A DNA stretch of 64,000 nucleotides, taken from Mesostigma viride. Lineage: Eukaryota > Streptophyta > Mesostigmatophyceae > Mesostigmatales > Mesostigmataceae. The stretch spans positions 4,939,228 through 5,003,227 of the forward strand of contig RPFO01000050.1 of NCBI GenBank assembly GCA_009746045.1. The letters run 5' to 3'. Shown here piece after piece: positions 21,501 through 31,611 of this stretch (positions are counted from its first letter, which is position 1; every line of letters starts with the position of its first letter). The notes beneath the pieces were generated by a model that worked only from the letters and a program-made list of their open reading frames with translations, made no database searches and had not been told where the DNA came from. Made by a program: the position numbers and the translations under genes.

Positions 21501-24500
21501 GTAGCTGTGATGATGGAGCAGTAGCTGTGATGATGGAGCAGTAGCTGTGATGATGGAGCAGTAGCTGTGATGATGGAGCAGTAGCGATGATGATGGAGCA
21601 GTAGCTGTGATGATGGAGCAGTAGCTGTGATGATGGGGCAGTAGCTGTGATGATGGAGCAGTAGCTGTGATGATGGAGCAGTAGCGATGATGATGGAGCA
21701 GTAGCTGTGATGATGGAGCAGTAGCTGTGATGATGGAGCAGTAGCTGTGATGATGGAGCAGTAGCTGTGATGATGGAGCAGTAGCTGTGATGATGGAGCA
21801 GTAGCTGTGATGATGGAGCAGTAGCTGTGATGATGGAGCAGTAGCTGTGATGATGGAGCAGTAGCGATGATGATGGAGCAGTAGCTGTGACGATGGAGCA
21901 GTAGCTGTGATGATGGAGCAGTAGCTGTGATGATGGAGCAGTAGCTGTGATGATGGAGCAGTAGCGATGATGATGGAGCAGTAGCTATGATGATGGAGCA
22001 GTAGCTGTGATGATGGAGCAGTAGCTATGATGATGGAGCAGTAGCTGTGATGATGGCGCAGTAGCTGTGATGATGGAGCAGTAGTGGAGTGGTAAGGTCC
22101 TCACGTCGGCACGTCTGCGTGCCAGCGGGCAGTTGTAGTGGTGGAACGCGGTGTCTCACAAGGACTTGTCATTATTTTCAAACGCCCTTATGTGCCCACC
22201 TTTTCGTGCCAGCTGCCAGTACTTCTTGCGCATGCTGCGCAGGTGCATGTTGTCGTCCACCAGCAGCAGCAGCCGCGTGTCTGCTGGCCGCCGCCACCAT
22301 CACCGCAAGACCAGGGGATTGGGGCCAAGGCAGCGCAGGGGGTGACGAGGTGAGGGGGAGGCCAGGGAGACAAGGAGCGGGGGACGGGAGGGAAGCGAGG
22401 TGACTGCAAGATGGGGAGGTTGCATTTCAGGCCTCCCACATTGTACGTTCCACCAGGCATGATTGCCATGACCATAATGCCAGCCACCTTCGGCCATCTG
22501 CCGCCGACCAGCCTCCCAAACCATGTCTCCAGGACTTCATGCAATATACCATAATCATGCTATGTAACAACGTTTCCACGATTACGTGCGATATATACGT
22601 ACGCGTGTGGCAGGAGAACGGCATCGGCAGGAGAGCGACCGTGCGCGACAAAGTCCGCGTGACACGCCCGAGTCACGTGTGCAATGCGGGTGGCCTGGGG
22701 CCATCGACTAGAGAAAACATCATTGGAGTAACCATGAGGGCGTGCAACGACGAGCACACTTAAAAGGCGTGCAACGATCTTGGGAGCAGCCGTGTGCTGA
22801 GTCAGCACCGACGGCGTGGTGAAGCAGCGCGACAGAACTGCCCCGTGGCACCAGATCATGGTTCGTTACAGACAATGTTGGGTATCGTGGGGTGTGGGAT
22901 GGCTATTGTGGGATGTGGGATGGCTATTGTGGGGTGTGAGATGGCTATTGTGGGGTGTGGGATGGCTATCGCGGGGTGTCGGATGGCTGTCGTGGGGTGT
23001 GGGATGGCTATTGTGGGGTGTGGGATGGCTGTCGTGGGGTGTGGGATGGCTGTCGTGGGGTGTGAGATGGCTGTCGTGGGGTGTGGGATGGCTGTCGTGG
23101 GGTGTGGGATGGCTGTCGTGGGGTGTGGGATGGCTTCCAGGTGAAGATGAGGGATTAACGCTGTTGGGACATGGTGACGTTTCAGCCATGCCGACTGCGC
23201 GTCAAAGACTGCGGCCATTACCAATAAATCAGGAGTGTGGTGATCGGCGACCATGGAGGAGTGTGGTGATCGGCGACCATGGAGGAGTGTGGTGATCGGC
23301 GACCATGGAGGAGTGCGGTGATCGGCGACCATGTACGAGTGTGGTGATCGGCGACCATGGACGAGTGTGGTGATCGGCGACCATGGAGGAGTGTGGTGAT
23401 CGGCGACCATGTACGAGTGTGGTGATCGGCGACCATGGAGGAGTGTGGTGATCGGCGACCATGGAGGAGTGTGGTGATCGGCGACCATGTACGAGTGTGG
23501 TGATCGGCGACCATGGAGGAGTGTGGTGATCGGCGACCATGGAGGAGTGTGGTGATCGGCGACCATGGAGGAGTGTGGTGATCGGCGACCATGGAGGAGT
23601 GTGGTGATCGGCGACCATGTACGAGTGCGGTGATCGGCGACCATGGAGGAGTGTGGTGATCGGCGACCATGGACGAGTGTGGTGATCGGCGACCATGGAG
23701 GAGTGTGGTGATCGGCGACCATGGAGGAGTGTGGTGATCGGCGACCATGTACGAGTGTGGTGATCGGCGACCGTGGAGGAGTGTGGTGATCGGCGACCAT
23801 GTACGAGTGTGGTGATCGGCGACCATGTACGAGTGTGGTGATCGGCGACCATGTACGAGTGTGGTGATCGGCGACCATGGAGGAGTGCGGTGATCGGCGA
23901 CCATGTACGAGTGTGGTGATCGGCGACCATGGACGAGTGTGGTGATCGGCGACCATGGAGGAGTGTGGTGATCGGCGACCATGTACGAGTGTGGTGATCG
24001 GCGACCATGGAGGAGTGCGGTGATCGGCGACCATGTACGAGTGTGGTGATCGGCGACCATGTACGAGTGTGGTGATCGGCGACCATGGAGGAGTGTGGTG
24101 ATCGGCGACCATGGAGGAGTGTGGTGATCGGCGACCATGGAGGAGTGTGGTGATCGGCGACCATGGAGGAGTGTGGTGATCGGCGACCATGTACGAGTGC
24201 GGTGATCGGCGACCATGGAGGAGTGTGGTGATCGGCGACCATGGACGAGTGTGGTGATCGGCGACCATGGAGGAGTGTGGTGATCGGCGACCATGGAGGA
24301 GTGTGGTGATCGGCGACCATGTACGAGTGTGGTGATCGGCGACCGTGGAGGAGTGTGGTGATCGGCGACCATGTACGAGTGTGGTGATCGGCGACCATGT
24401 ACGAGTGTGGTGATCGGCGACCATGTACGAGTGTGGTGATCGGCGACCATGGAGGAGTGTGGTGATCGGCGACCATGTACGAGTGTGGTGATCGGCGACC

Positions 24501-27500
24501 ATGGAGGAGTGTGGTGATCGGCGACCATGGAGGAGTGTGGTGATCGGCGACCATGTACGAGTGCGGTGATCGGCGACCATGGAGGAGTGTGGTGATCGGC
24601 GACCATGGACGAGTGTGGTGATCGGCGACCATGTACGAGTGTGGTGATCGGCGACCATGTACGAGTGTGGTGATCGGCGACCGTGGAGGAGTGTGGTGAT
24701 CGGCGACCATGGAGGAGTGTGGTGATCGGCGACCATGGAGGAGTGTGGTGATCGGCGACCATGGAGGAGTGTGGTGATCGGCGACCATGGACGAGTGTGG
24801 TGATCGGCGACCATGGAGGAGTGTGGTGATCGGCGACCATGGAGGAGTGTGGTGATCGGCGACCATGTACGAGTGTGGTGATCGGCGACCATGGAGGAGT
24901 GTGGTGATCGGCGACCATGGAGGAGTGTGGTGATCGGCGACCATGGAGGAGTGTGGTGATCGGCGACCATGGAGGAGTGTGGTGATCGGCGACCATGTAC
25001 GAGTGTGGTGATCGGCGACCATGGAGGAGTGTGGTGATCGGCGACCATGGAGGAGTGCGGTGATCGGCGACCGTGGAGGAGTGTGGTGATCGGCGACCAT
25101 GGAGGAGTGTGGTGATCGGCGACCATGTACGAGTGTGGTGATCGGCGACCATGTACGAGTGTGGTGATCGGCGACCATGGAGGAGTGTGGTGATCGGCGA
25201 CCATGGAGGAGTGTGGTGATCGGCGACCATGGAGGAGTGTGGTGATCGGCGACCATGGAGGAGTGTGGTGATCGGCGACCATGGAGGAGTGTGGTGATCG
25301 GCGACCATGGAGGAGTGTGGTGATCGGCGACCATGGAGGAGTGTGGTGATCGGCGACCATGGAGGAGTGAGGTGATCGGCGACCATGGAGGAGTGTGGTG
25401 ATCGGCGACCATGGAGGAGTGAGGTGATCGGCGACCATGGAGGAGTGTGGTGATCGGCGACCATGGAGGAGTGTGGTGATCGGCGACCATGTACGAGTGT
25501 GGTGATCGGCGACCATGGAGGAGTGAGGTGATCGGCGACCATGGAGGAGTGTGGTGATCGGCGACCATGGAGGAGTGCGGTGATCGGCGACCATGGAGGA
25601 GTGTGGTGATCGGCGACCATGTACGAGTGTGGTGATCGGCGACCATGTACGAGTGTGGTGATCGGCGACCGTGGAGGAGTGTGGTGATCGGCGACCATGG
25701 AGGAGTGTGGTGATCGGCGACCATGGAGGAGTGTGGTGATCGGCGACCATGGAGGAGTGTGGTGATCGGCGACCATGTACGAGTGTGGTGATCGGCGACC
25801 ATGGAGGAGTGTGGTGATCGGCGACCGTGGAGGAGTGTGGTGATCGGCGACCATGTACGAGTGTGGTGATCGGCGACCATGGAGGAGTGTGGTGATCGGC
25901 GACCATGGAGGAGTGCGGTGATCGGCGACCGTGGAGGAGTGTGGTGATCGGCGACCATGGAGGAGTGTGGTGATCGGCGACCATGTACGAGTGTGGTGAT
26001 CGGCGACCGTGGAGGAGTGTGGTGATCGGCGACCATGTACGAGTGTGGTGATCGGCGACCATGGAGGAGTGTGGTGATCGGCGACCATGGAGGAGTGTGG
26101 TGATCGGCGACCATGGAGGAGTGTGGTGATCGGCGACCGTGGAGGAGTGTGGTGATCGGCGACCATGTACGAGTGTGGTGATCGGCGACCATGGAGGAGT
26201 GTGGTGATCGGCGACCATGGAGGAGTGTGGTGATCGGCGACCGTGGAGGAGTGTGGTGATCGGCGACCATGGAGGAGTGTGGTGATCGGCGACCATGGAG
26301 GAGTGTGGTGATCGGCGACCGTGGAGGAGTGTGGTGATCGGCGACCATGTACGAGTGTGGTGATCGGCGACCATGGAGGAGTGCGGTGATCGGCGACCAT
26401 GTACGAGTGTGGTGATCGGCGACCATGGAGGAGTGTGGTGATCGGCGACCATGTACGAGTGCGGTGATCGGCGACCATGGAGGAGTGTGGTGATCGGCGA
26501 CCATGTACGAGTGTGGTGATCGGCGACCATGGAGGAGTGTGGTGATCGGCGACCATGTACGAGTGTGGTGATCGGCGACCATGGAGGAGTGTGGTGATCG
26601 GCGACCATGGAGGAGTGTGGTGATCGGCGACCATGTACGAGTGTGGTGATCGGCGACCATGTACGAGTGTGGTGATCGGCGACCATGTACGAGTGTGGTG
26701 ATCGGCGACCATGTACGAGTGTGGTGATCGGCGACCATGGAGGAGTGTGGTGATCGGCGACCATGGAGGAGTGTGGTGATCGGCGACCATGTACGAGTGT
26801 GGTGATCGGCGACCATGGAGGAGTGTGGTGATCGGCGACCATGTACGAGTGTGGTGATCGGCGACCATGTACGAGTGTGGTGATCGGCGACCATGTACGA
26901 GTGTGGTGATCGCAAGTATCGCTGACGATAGGAATGGGGTGTTGGTTGGGACTGCGCTGGTCAGAGTCGATTGCAAAGCATGTGCCGGTGCCTGGGACTT
27001 AAAGAGCGTCCGGCCCTGCACCCTTGATCGACTGACCCCCACTCGTGGGTGGACGAGCGGGGTATTTGGAGGACGTCTGGTAGACCTTAACAAGAGTCCT
27101 CGGGTAGAACTCACGCCTTTCCAATCAGGGCACCCCATCACCCCACAACCCCCCGACATCACCACAGCGCAAGCTAGCATGTTAAACCAAGTCTAAAATG
27201 AAATTAATTCATTATAAACGCTTTCCCAATCCTTCATCCCTCCCCACTCCTGGACCTCTCATCCTTCCCCCCCGAATCCCCCACCCCAAAATCCCCTACC
27301 TGCCACCCCCCAGCCCTACCACTTGTTGCGTGTGCAGTGTGCTGCTCCACCAATGCTGCCACCTGCTCGTACGCCGCGGTGCGTGCCCGCTGGTACGGTA
27401 CCAGAATGTGACAGGTGGCGGCCAGAAGCACATGGTGGCGTGTGTAAGTGGATTCCGCACAGAGACAGGAAAGAAAAGAGGCAGCAGGGGCAGGTTCCTG

Positions 27501-29447
27501 CGGGATACCGAACGATCAACCCTTTGAGACACAACGCAGGTTGTGGTGGTGGTGGTGGTGGTGGTGGTGGTGGTGGTGGTGGTGGTGGTGGTGGTGGTGG
27601 TGGTGGTGGTGGTGGTGGTGGTGGTGGTGGTGGTGGTGGTGGTGGTGGTGGTGGGAGGAGGAGAAGAGAGAGATCGCTACTTAATGATTACATTCTACTA
27701 TAGATCCTAGTATTACATCTTAATGATCCTAGTATTAAAATCCTAATTAAAGATGCTAGTATTACTACTTAATGATTACATTCTACTACTACATCCGAGT
27801 ATTACTGTATCGTTAGCTGGTACAGTAATTATGTGCATCCCCATACTGAACCCGATAACATTTTGTCCTGTTGCATTTAGCTAACCACAGGCAGCGTTGA
27901 GCTATCGTGGCGCAGCAAACCAAACGTGGACGAGTGCCCCAGGGCCTGGTATGCCCTGGTGGGTCCTGCCCCCACACCACCCCAAAGTGCAGGGTTTAGG
28001 GATTAGGATTCAGGGATCCATGAGGACAGCTGGCACGTGCTGCGGGTGACAGAAACAACACATACACACACGCGTGCGCATCCAGATGTCCCTGCGCACC
28101 TTCCAGGCAGCAGCAGAACCCCATCCCCTAGTGACAGGTGCCATACCATCCGCGTCCTCGGCTGGCTGGTCCAGCGGCCGTGCTGAGCATACCAGCATGG
28201 CAAGGGGGGGCAGGGTGCAGGCAGCGTCACGCAGGGTCACTCGTCAGGATGACACCCCACCATGCGAACCCACCATGCAGATTCATGCGTTGTGGCGCCC
28301 CACCGTGCTGATGTATAAAAAGGCCAGACGAGGAGTTGACAGGTGAGATAGGATACAGGCTAAATGCTAATGGCAGTGGCTGAGGTTGGTGGCAGGCAGG
28401 CGTGGGGGACGGTGGCAGGCTCGAGGCGGCGAGTGGGGGGCGTGGAAGGCGGCTGGGGAGACTTGGGGCGACTGTCCCAGGGAAAAAAGGAGAGGGAGAC
28501 AAGCGGGCAACGAGGCGAGCTTCTCGGCAGACGTCCTAGCCAGAGGCAGCAACTCCTCGCCAGACGCCGTGACCCTCGCCAGTATGTGCCTGCCAAGGAC
28601 GGAGCTGGACTGATGACTCGTGGCGGCCACCGTATCTGGACCTGTTTGGGAGCCACCGCCATCTGGCCCTTGCCTGAGCGCGCTGCCCGTGGAAAATCCA
28701 CAGCCAACCAACTGGATGGTCACAAAAGCAAGCAAATGTTTGTCATCGTGACATGATGCATCCTACGCCCCCCATGCAAAGAGCACGTGACGAGGGTTGG
28801 CACAGGTACCAGCTTGGGCCACGTCGGTGCCGTTGCCGTCGCTACTGATGCTTCCAGGGGTGAGGGGTAGTACCTGTAGCGGGTGTCTACCCTACACGTG
28901 TCCACTGCACAATCCTGCGCGAGAATCTTCAGTACACCCACCGCTGCTGCCTTCGGGTTCATCTCTTGAAGCATCAGGGGTGGCGCATGCCGCGCTCAAG
29001 TCTGCGGCCGACTGCAAGCGGGCCGTGAGCGTGTCCATGCAGATGTGGACGGCCCGCACCCGCCGAAGGAAACCGTTTGCTGGTACATGGTTGAGCCCAC
29101 CGTTGCTCCCTGCGGACCGCATTATCAGCACACGTGCAAAGGCAGCGGATCTCGCAGACGTGGATCACATCCAACTGAGAGCGAGAAAGGGTTGGCCGAT
29201 GAGACATGACTGGTTGCACTGGCATCGCGGCAACCCAAGGGGACAAGAGGCGACAAGACGCGACAAGAGGCAGTAGGCGATGGCAACGCTGTTTGACGAG
29301 GAAGAAATCGTTCGGCTTACCCAACCCCAACTCCGGGTTGCTTGGCCCCGTCAGTGCCATGGCGACAGCATGGGCCAAAGTGGATTTGCCCGCACCTGGC
29401 AGGCCGCATAGGACAGCTATGCACGAGGGAGCCTGGGATATTTTCAT
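18161..29447 (-). CDS. PSTK: O-phosphoseryl-tRNA(Sec) kinase, multi-exon gene
   Basis: PSTK phosphorylates Ser-tRNA(Sec) with ATP so that SepSecS can make Sec-tRNA; it acts in the cytosol. Minus-strand exons seen in order: 29447-29321 with Walker A CIAVLCGLPGAGKSTLAHAV; probably 29109-28942; 27389-27300 (RARTAAYEQVAALVEQHTA); 23208-23179 (FDAQSAWLK); 22280-22200 (RLLLLVDDNMHLRSMRKKYW, the PSTK DDN..y.SMR signature); 20037-19779 (CAFLQVFLRCHLDEAANRNA, PDHVLRGMAATLEPP, YSWEANTLVLE); 19219-19135; and 18560-18161. The 23208 to 22280, 22280 to 20037, 20037 to 19219 and 19219 to 18560 joins are in phase. Exons between 29321 and 23208 are incomplete in my model. Introns carry several large tandem arrays. 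The gene is head-to-head with the Ig-PH gene. Confidence 0.85.
19135..19219 (-). CDS. PSTK: PSTK exon
   Basis: 85 nt between catgcag and gtgggt, reading LNTLLASLESHWITPPPPLE then PDVEWDAQ. This is the linker helix before the C-terminal helical region; it exits in phase 0. Confidence 0.7.
19515..19654. repeat. (CCCCG)n pentanucleotide array
   Basis: About 28 units with one C-run interruption near 19600, inside the PSTK intron between 19779 and 19219. It produces false open frames on both strands. Confidence 0.95.
19779..20037 (-). CDS. PSTK: PSTK exon (C-lobe)
   Basis: Begins after gtgccag with CT completing an Ala codon, then RCAFLQVFLRCHLDEAANRN, AARAQDSIVPDHVLRGMAAT, LEPPAGDEYSWEANTLVLE and a small-residue tail. 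The donor AGCCT|gtgcgt at 19779/19778 is the only one giving the phase required by the next exon, so the end is less certain than the start. Confidence 0.75.
20787..20941. repeat. 26-bp minisatellite, 6 copies
   Basis: Unit CCGCTGGGATTGTGCTAGGA plus AACCAT, with minor variants, directly before the 20-bp array, in the PSTK intron 20038-22199. Confidence 0.9.
20988..22084. repeat. 20-bp minisatellite, about 55 copies
   Basis: Unit GTAGCTGTGATGATGGAGCA with variants at the sixth to tenth bases (CGATG, CTATA, CTGTGAC). No spacers, so it is not CRISPR. It lies in a PSTK intron. Confidence 0.97.
22200..22280 (-). CDS. PSTK: PSTK signature exon (VDDNMHLRSMR)
   Basis: 81 nt between ccagcag and gtgggc encoding TRLLLLVDDNMHLRSMRKKY then WQLARK. 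The DDN..y.SMR...yqLAR pattern is diagnostic for eukaryotic PSTK. Entry phase fits the 30-nt exon 23208-23179 and exit phase fits 20037. Confidence 0.85.
22881..23136. repeat. 21-bp minisatellite, about 12 copies
   Basis: Unit GGATGGCTGTCGTGGGGTGT G, length 21, so it reads as a 7-residue repeat in every frame. It occupies the short intron between the FDAQS and DDN exons of PSTK. Confidence 0.92.
23179..23208 (-). CDS. PSTK: PSTK micro-exon (FDAQSAWLK)
   Basis: A 30-nt exon after gccgcag, ending at an AAAC|gtcacc donor. It encodes FDAQSAWLK, matching the AFEAQS segment that precedes the DDN strand in animal PSTK. Its acceptor lies only about 20 bp from the end of the 26-bp mega-array. Confidence 0.6.
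23231..26912. repeat. 26-bp mega-minisatellite, about 142 copies
   Basis: Unit AGGAGTGTGGTGATCGGCGA plus CCATGG, with recurrent variants (GGAGG or GTACG or GGACG; GTGCGG; CCGTGG; GTGAGG). Because 26 is not a multiple of 3 and the unit lacks stops, all three minus frames stay open for over 1200 codons; these are not genes. Variant order repeats at 572-bp (22-unit) and 364-bp (14-unit) offsets, showing higher-order duplication. The array sits in a PSTK intron and ends about 20 bp from an exon. Confidence 0.97.
27300..27389 (-). CDS. PSTK: PSTK helical exon
   Basis: 90 nt between gtaccag and gtaggg reading RARTAAYEQVAALVEQHTAH then ATSGRAGGWQ, in phase 0 at both ends. It corresponds to the long helix between the P-loop and the FDAQS segment of PSTK proteins. 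Confidence 0.6.
27543..27653. repeat. (TGG)n trinucleotide array
   Basis: About 37 perfect TGG units, in PSTK intronic sequence upstream (transcriptionally) of exon 27389-27300. Confidence 0.97.
28942..29109 (-). CDS. PSTK: Probable PSTK exon
   Basis: Acceptor ccgcag and donor gtgggt bound a 168-nt piece reading SNGGLNHVPANGFLRRVRAV then HICMDTLTARLQSAADLSAA. Its phase (2 nt in, 1 nt out) accepts exon 1. A separate short candidate (about 29173-29133, after ctctcag) could carry the expected Asp-containing strand but does not fit the phase. Moderate doubt. Confidence 0.4.
29321..29447 (-). CDS. PSTK: PSTK exon 1, P-loop
   Basis: Starts ATG AAA ATA (MKISQAPSCIAVLCGLPGAG) and ends after ELGLG at a gtaagc donor, phase 1. 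GLPGAGKST is the Walker A loop. The same frame is open upstream, but this ATG gives the usual short N-terminus of the family. Confidence 0.8.
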
Positions 29448-31114
29448 GCAATCAGTGTCCCCACCTGGATGTTCAATCCATAACAGCCACCACACCTACG
29501 TCCATAATTGACGACACCTAATCACTACCTAAAGAAGCAAAACATAATCAGGTTCAACAAAAAGGGCAAGGTATCTCTCAGTTATATACATTTGCACGGA
29601 TGGCAATCAGTGAAGGTCGTATGGCTACCGTACGTCGCTAGCGCTACTGGAGTTGGGATCGGGGTCTGCGACACGAAAATGCTGTGGCGCCCATAAGATC
29701 GGTACAACATCGCAAGTCACAACCTCGACGTCCAAACTGTTATTTTTTTGTAGTGCTTTTTGCCAACGTAATATAATTCATTCGTCAGTCGTCAACTCCA
29801 TTAGTCACTGGATAATATTGTCTGCCCAAGCCGGTTCCGATACAAAAAATAGAGCATCATCCAGAGATTTATTATAATTACCAGGCAGATCAAGGTTGAC
29901 CAGGTTGACCCTTCGTTTTTTTACAAGCGGAGTGAACTGGCAATTCGTGGCAACAACCAGAAGTCCAGAACTGGCACTGTGGCACAGGTCGATAAAGATG
30001 ACTGTATCTTAGACTTGCTGCTGCACATATTCCGGCCCTCGGCCGCTCTAGACTCTAGCTCTGCTGCCATGTGCGGCGTTGTTGTTGTTGTTGTTGCCCA
30101 CGCCGCACATAGGCAGCAGAGATTTGGAAACGGCCGAGGGCCAGGACACTGAGCAGCATGCCATCACAACATACAAAGAAACAAAGGTACTAAGCGGGAA
30201 CATGTGCGGCGTGGGATCCAACTAAGTAACTAACTACTATCAACTATAGATTCTCTGCTGCCCATGTGCGGCGTGGGACACAACAACAACAACAACAAGT
30301 AACTAAATTACTACTGCACTCCGAGATACGGCTGGCCGTGACCTTTCGTACGAAAGAATTTATCTACTAATTGTAACGCCGACCTTTTCCACTAGGAGGC
30401 AGTCCACCAACTCCACATTATTTTGACTGTCGCGCCGCCAGCACACCGACAAGGTTACTGTCAACAGCTGTCAAGCCAGTGAAGCTACTGACCTACTGGC
30501 TACTGTCCAACTCTGCGTAGTTAAGTCTGATGGCCGCTGATGCTCCCTTCCCAAATTACATATCGGGTCCATATGTAATCGGATAATGAAAAATACCCGC
30601 TGACCCAGGAGGCCAGGACTGACCCGAAAAGAAATACGATGGCCGTTTGAAAAAATACGCTGCCGTCCACCAACCGCCAGTTTGGGAAAACAGGCAATCC
30701 CGGGCACTCGCCATGCCTTCATTTTTACTTACCTTCAAATAAAAATATAATGGCTGGCGATAAGATCCCGTGACGTAAAGCTAACGAGAAACTTGATATA
30801 AGGATGATTAGGTTGTTGGCATTTTTAATAATAGACCGTGCTGCTGCGGGTTATAATCCTCCCGTTACGCAAAACTGATGTTTACTGAGATGGCGTACAA
30901 GGATGCTACGAAATCGCAAATACCAAGGGAAAGCCGTGCGTTTGAAGTCAAACATGGCAAAGAACTGGGGTATGGACCATTTGGAAATGGAAATAGTCGT
31001 TTGGCTGACAACGAGGGAGCCGGCGAGTAGGCAGGCATTGGCAGATCCGCTGGCAGACAACATGTAAAGCTGTCTAAGAGCCAGGTAAAGGCTGTCCAAT
31101 CAATTTATTTCAAC
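29448..31114. promoter_or_regulatory. Divergent intergenic region between PSTK and the Ig-PH gene
   Basis: The two start codons face away from each other across 1.67 kb. I see no coding sequence. The notable content is a long inverted repeat (30034-30142) and further direct copies of its arm. Shared promoter function is inferred from the head-to-head layout only. Confidence 0.5.
30034..30142. repeat. Long inverted repeat with extra arm copies
   Basis: Arms GGCCCTCGGCCG (30034-30045) / CGGCCGAGGGCC (30131-30142) and CTCTGCTGCCATGTGCGGCG (30059-30078) / its complement at 30101-30121 with one bulged A. A (GTT)n loop lies between. Direct copies of the inner arm recur at about 30201-30216 and 30252-30277, the last followed by (ACA)n, the complement of the loop. 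Confidence 0.85.
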
Positions 31115-31611
31115 ATGAGCAGTTCTGCGGCTTCTTTGGAATGGCAGAAACGAGTTTTGGAGATGGTCCGGGCGGCGGAAAAAGAAATTATCCAGAAGGT
31201 ACGCCTATCCGTTGCATGACCGCGCAGGTCTATATTAGCCGAGTTCCTGCTTTGTAGAGAAGTGCGTAAATTGTGTTAACTTGGACGGTGGCTTTATGCA
31301 ATGATGCCGCTGCTATAACACGCACCCCTTTCTCGTTTATTGCATCGATACAATCCTGACGTGTGCATGTCTAGCACCCGTTGAAGTTGCGTTTTCAATC
31401 ATATAACTTCTTCCTCGCGAGATGTCCCTGAAATGCGCCCTTCCAACTTCTCAACTTTCCTCGCAATTCTCTTCCGCCGTGTTGCTCTCCTCTTGGCTTT
31501 GCCTGGGTCCTCACACAACATCGCCAAACTTCCCTCGCCTGCGTCCAGAATGAAGAAATAGAATGGCTGCGACAGAGGGTGGTGGAGGCCGAGTGGGACT
31601 GTTGCAAGAAG
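31115..31611 (+). CDS. Ig-PH gene exons 1-2, N-terminal coiled coil
   Basis: Exon 1 (31115-31198) starts ATG AGC AGT: MSSSAASLEWQKRVLEMVRA then AEKEIIQK, donor gtacgc. Exon 2 (31549-31611): NEEIEWLRQRVVEAEWDCCK K, donor gtgagc. Together with AKAIQVLEARLMEA from exon 3 this makes a continuous amphipathic helix. A TAG lies in frame upstream at about 31027, and no earlier ATG in frame is seen. Confidence 0.7.

Noticed and set aside
20988-22084. CRISPR-like regular array
   Set aside because: 20-bp units are contiguous with no spacers, and the context is an intron of a nuclear gene.
22856-27180. Three overlapping minus-strand frames of 1228-1328 codons
   Set aside because: They are three phases of a stop-free 26-bp tandem repeat; the true coding pieces here are the small PSTK exons.
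27323-27703. Poly-Gly / poly-Trp frames
   Set aside because: Translation of the (TGG)n array.
29133-29173. 41-nt PSTK exon after ctctcag
   Set aside because: The frame that looks protein-like does not match the phase of exon 1, and the matching phase conflicts with the following exon.
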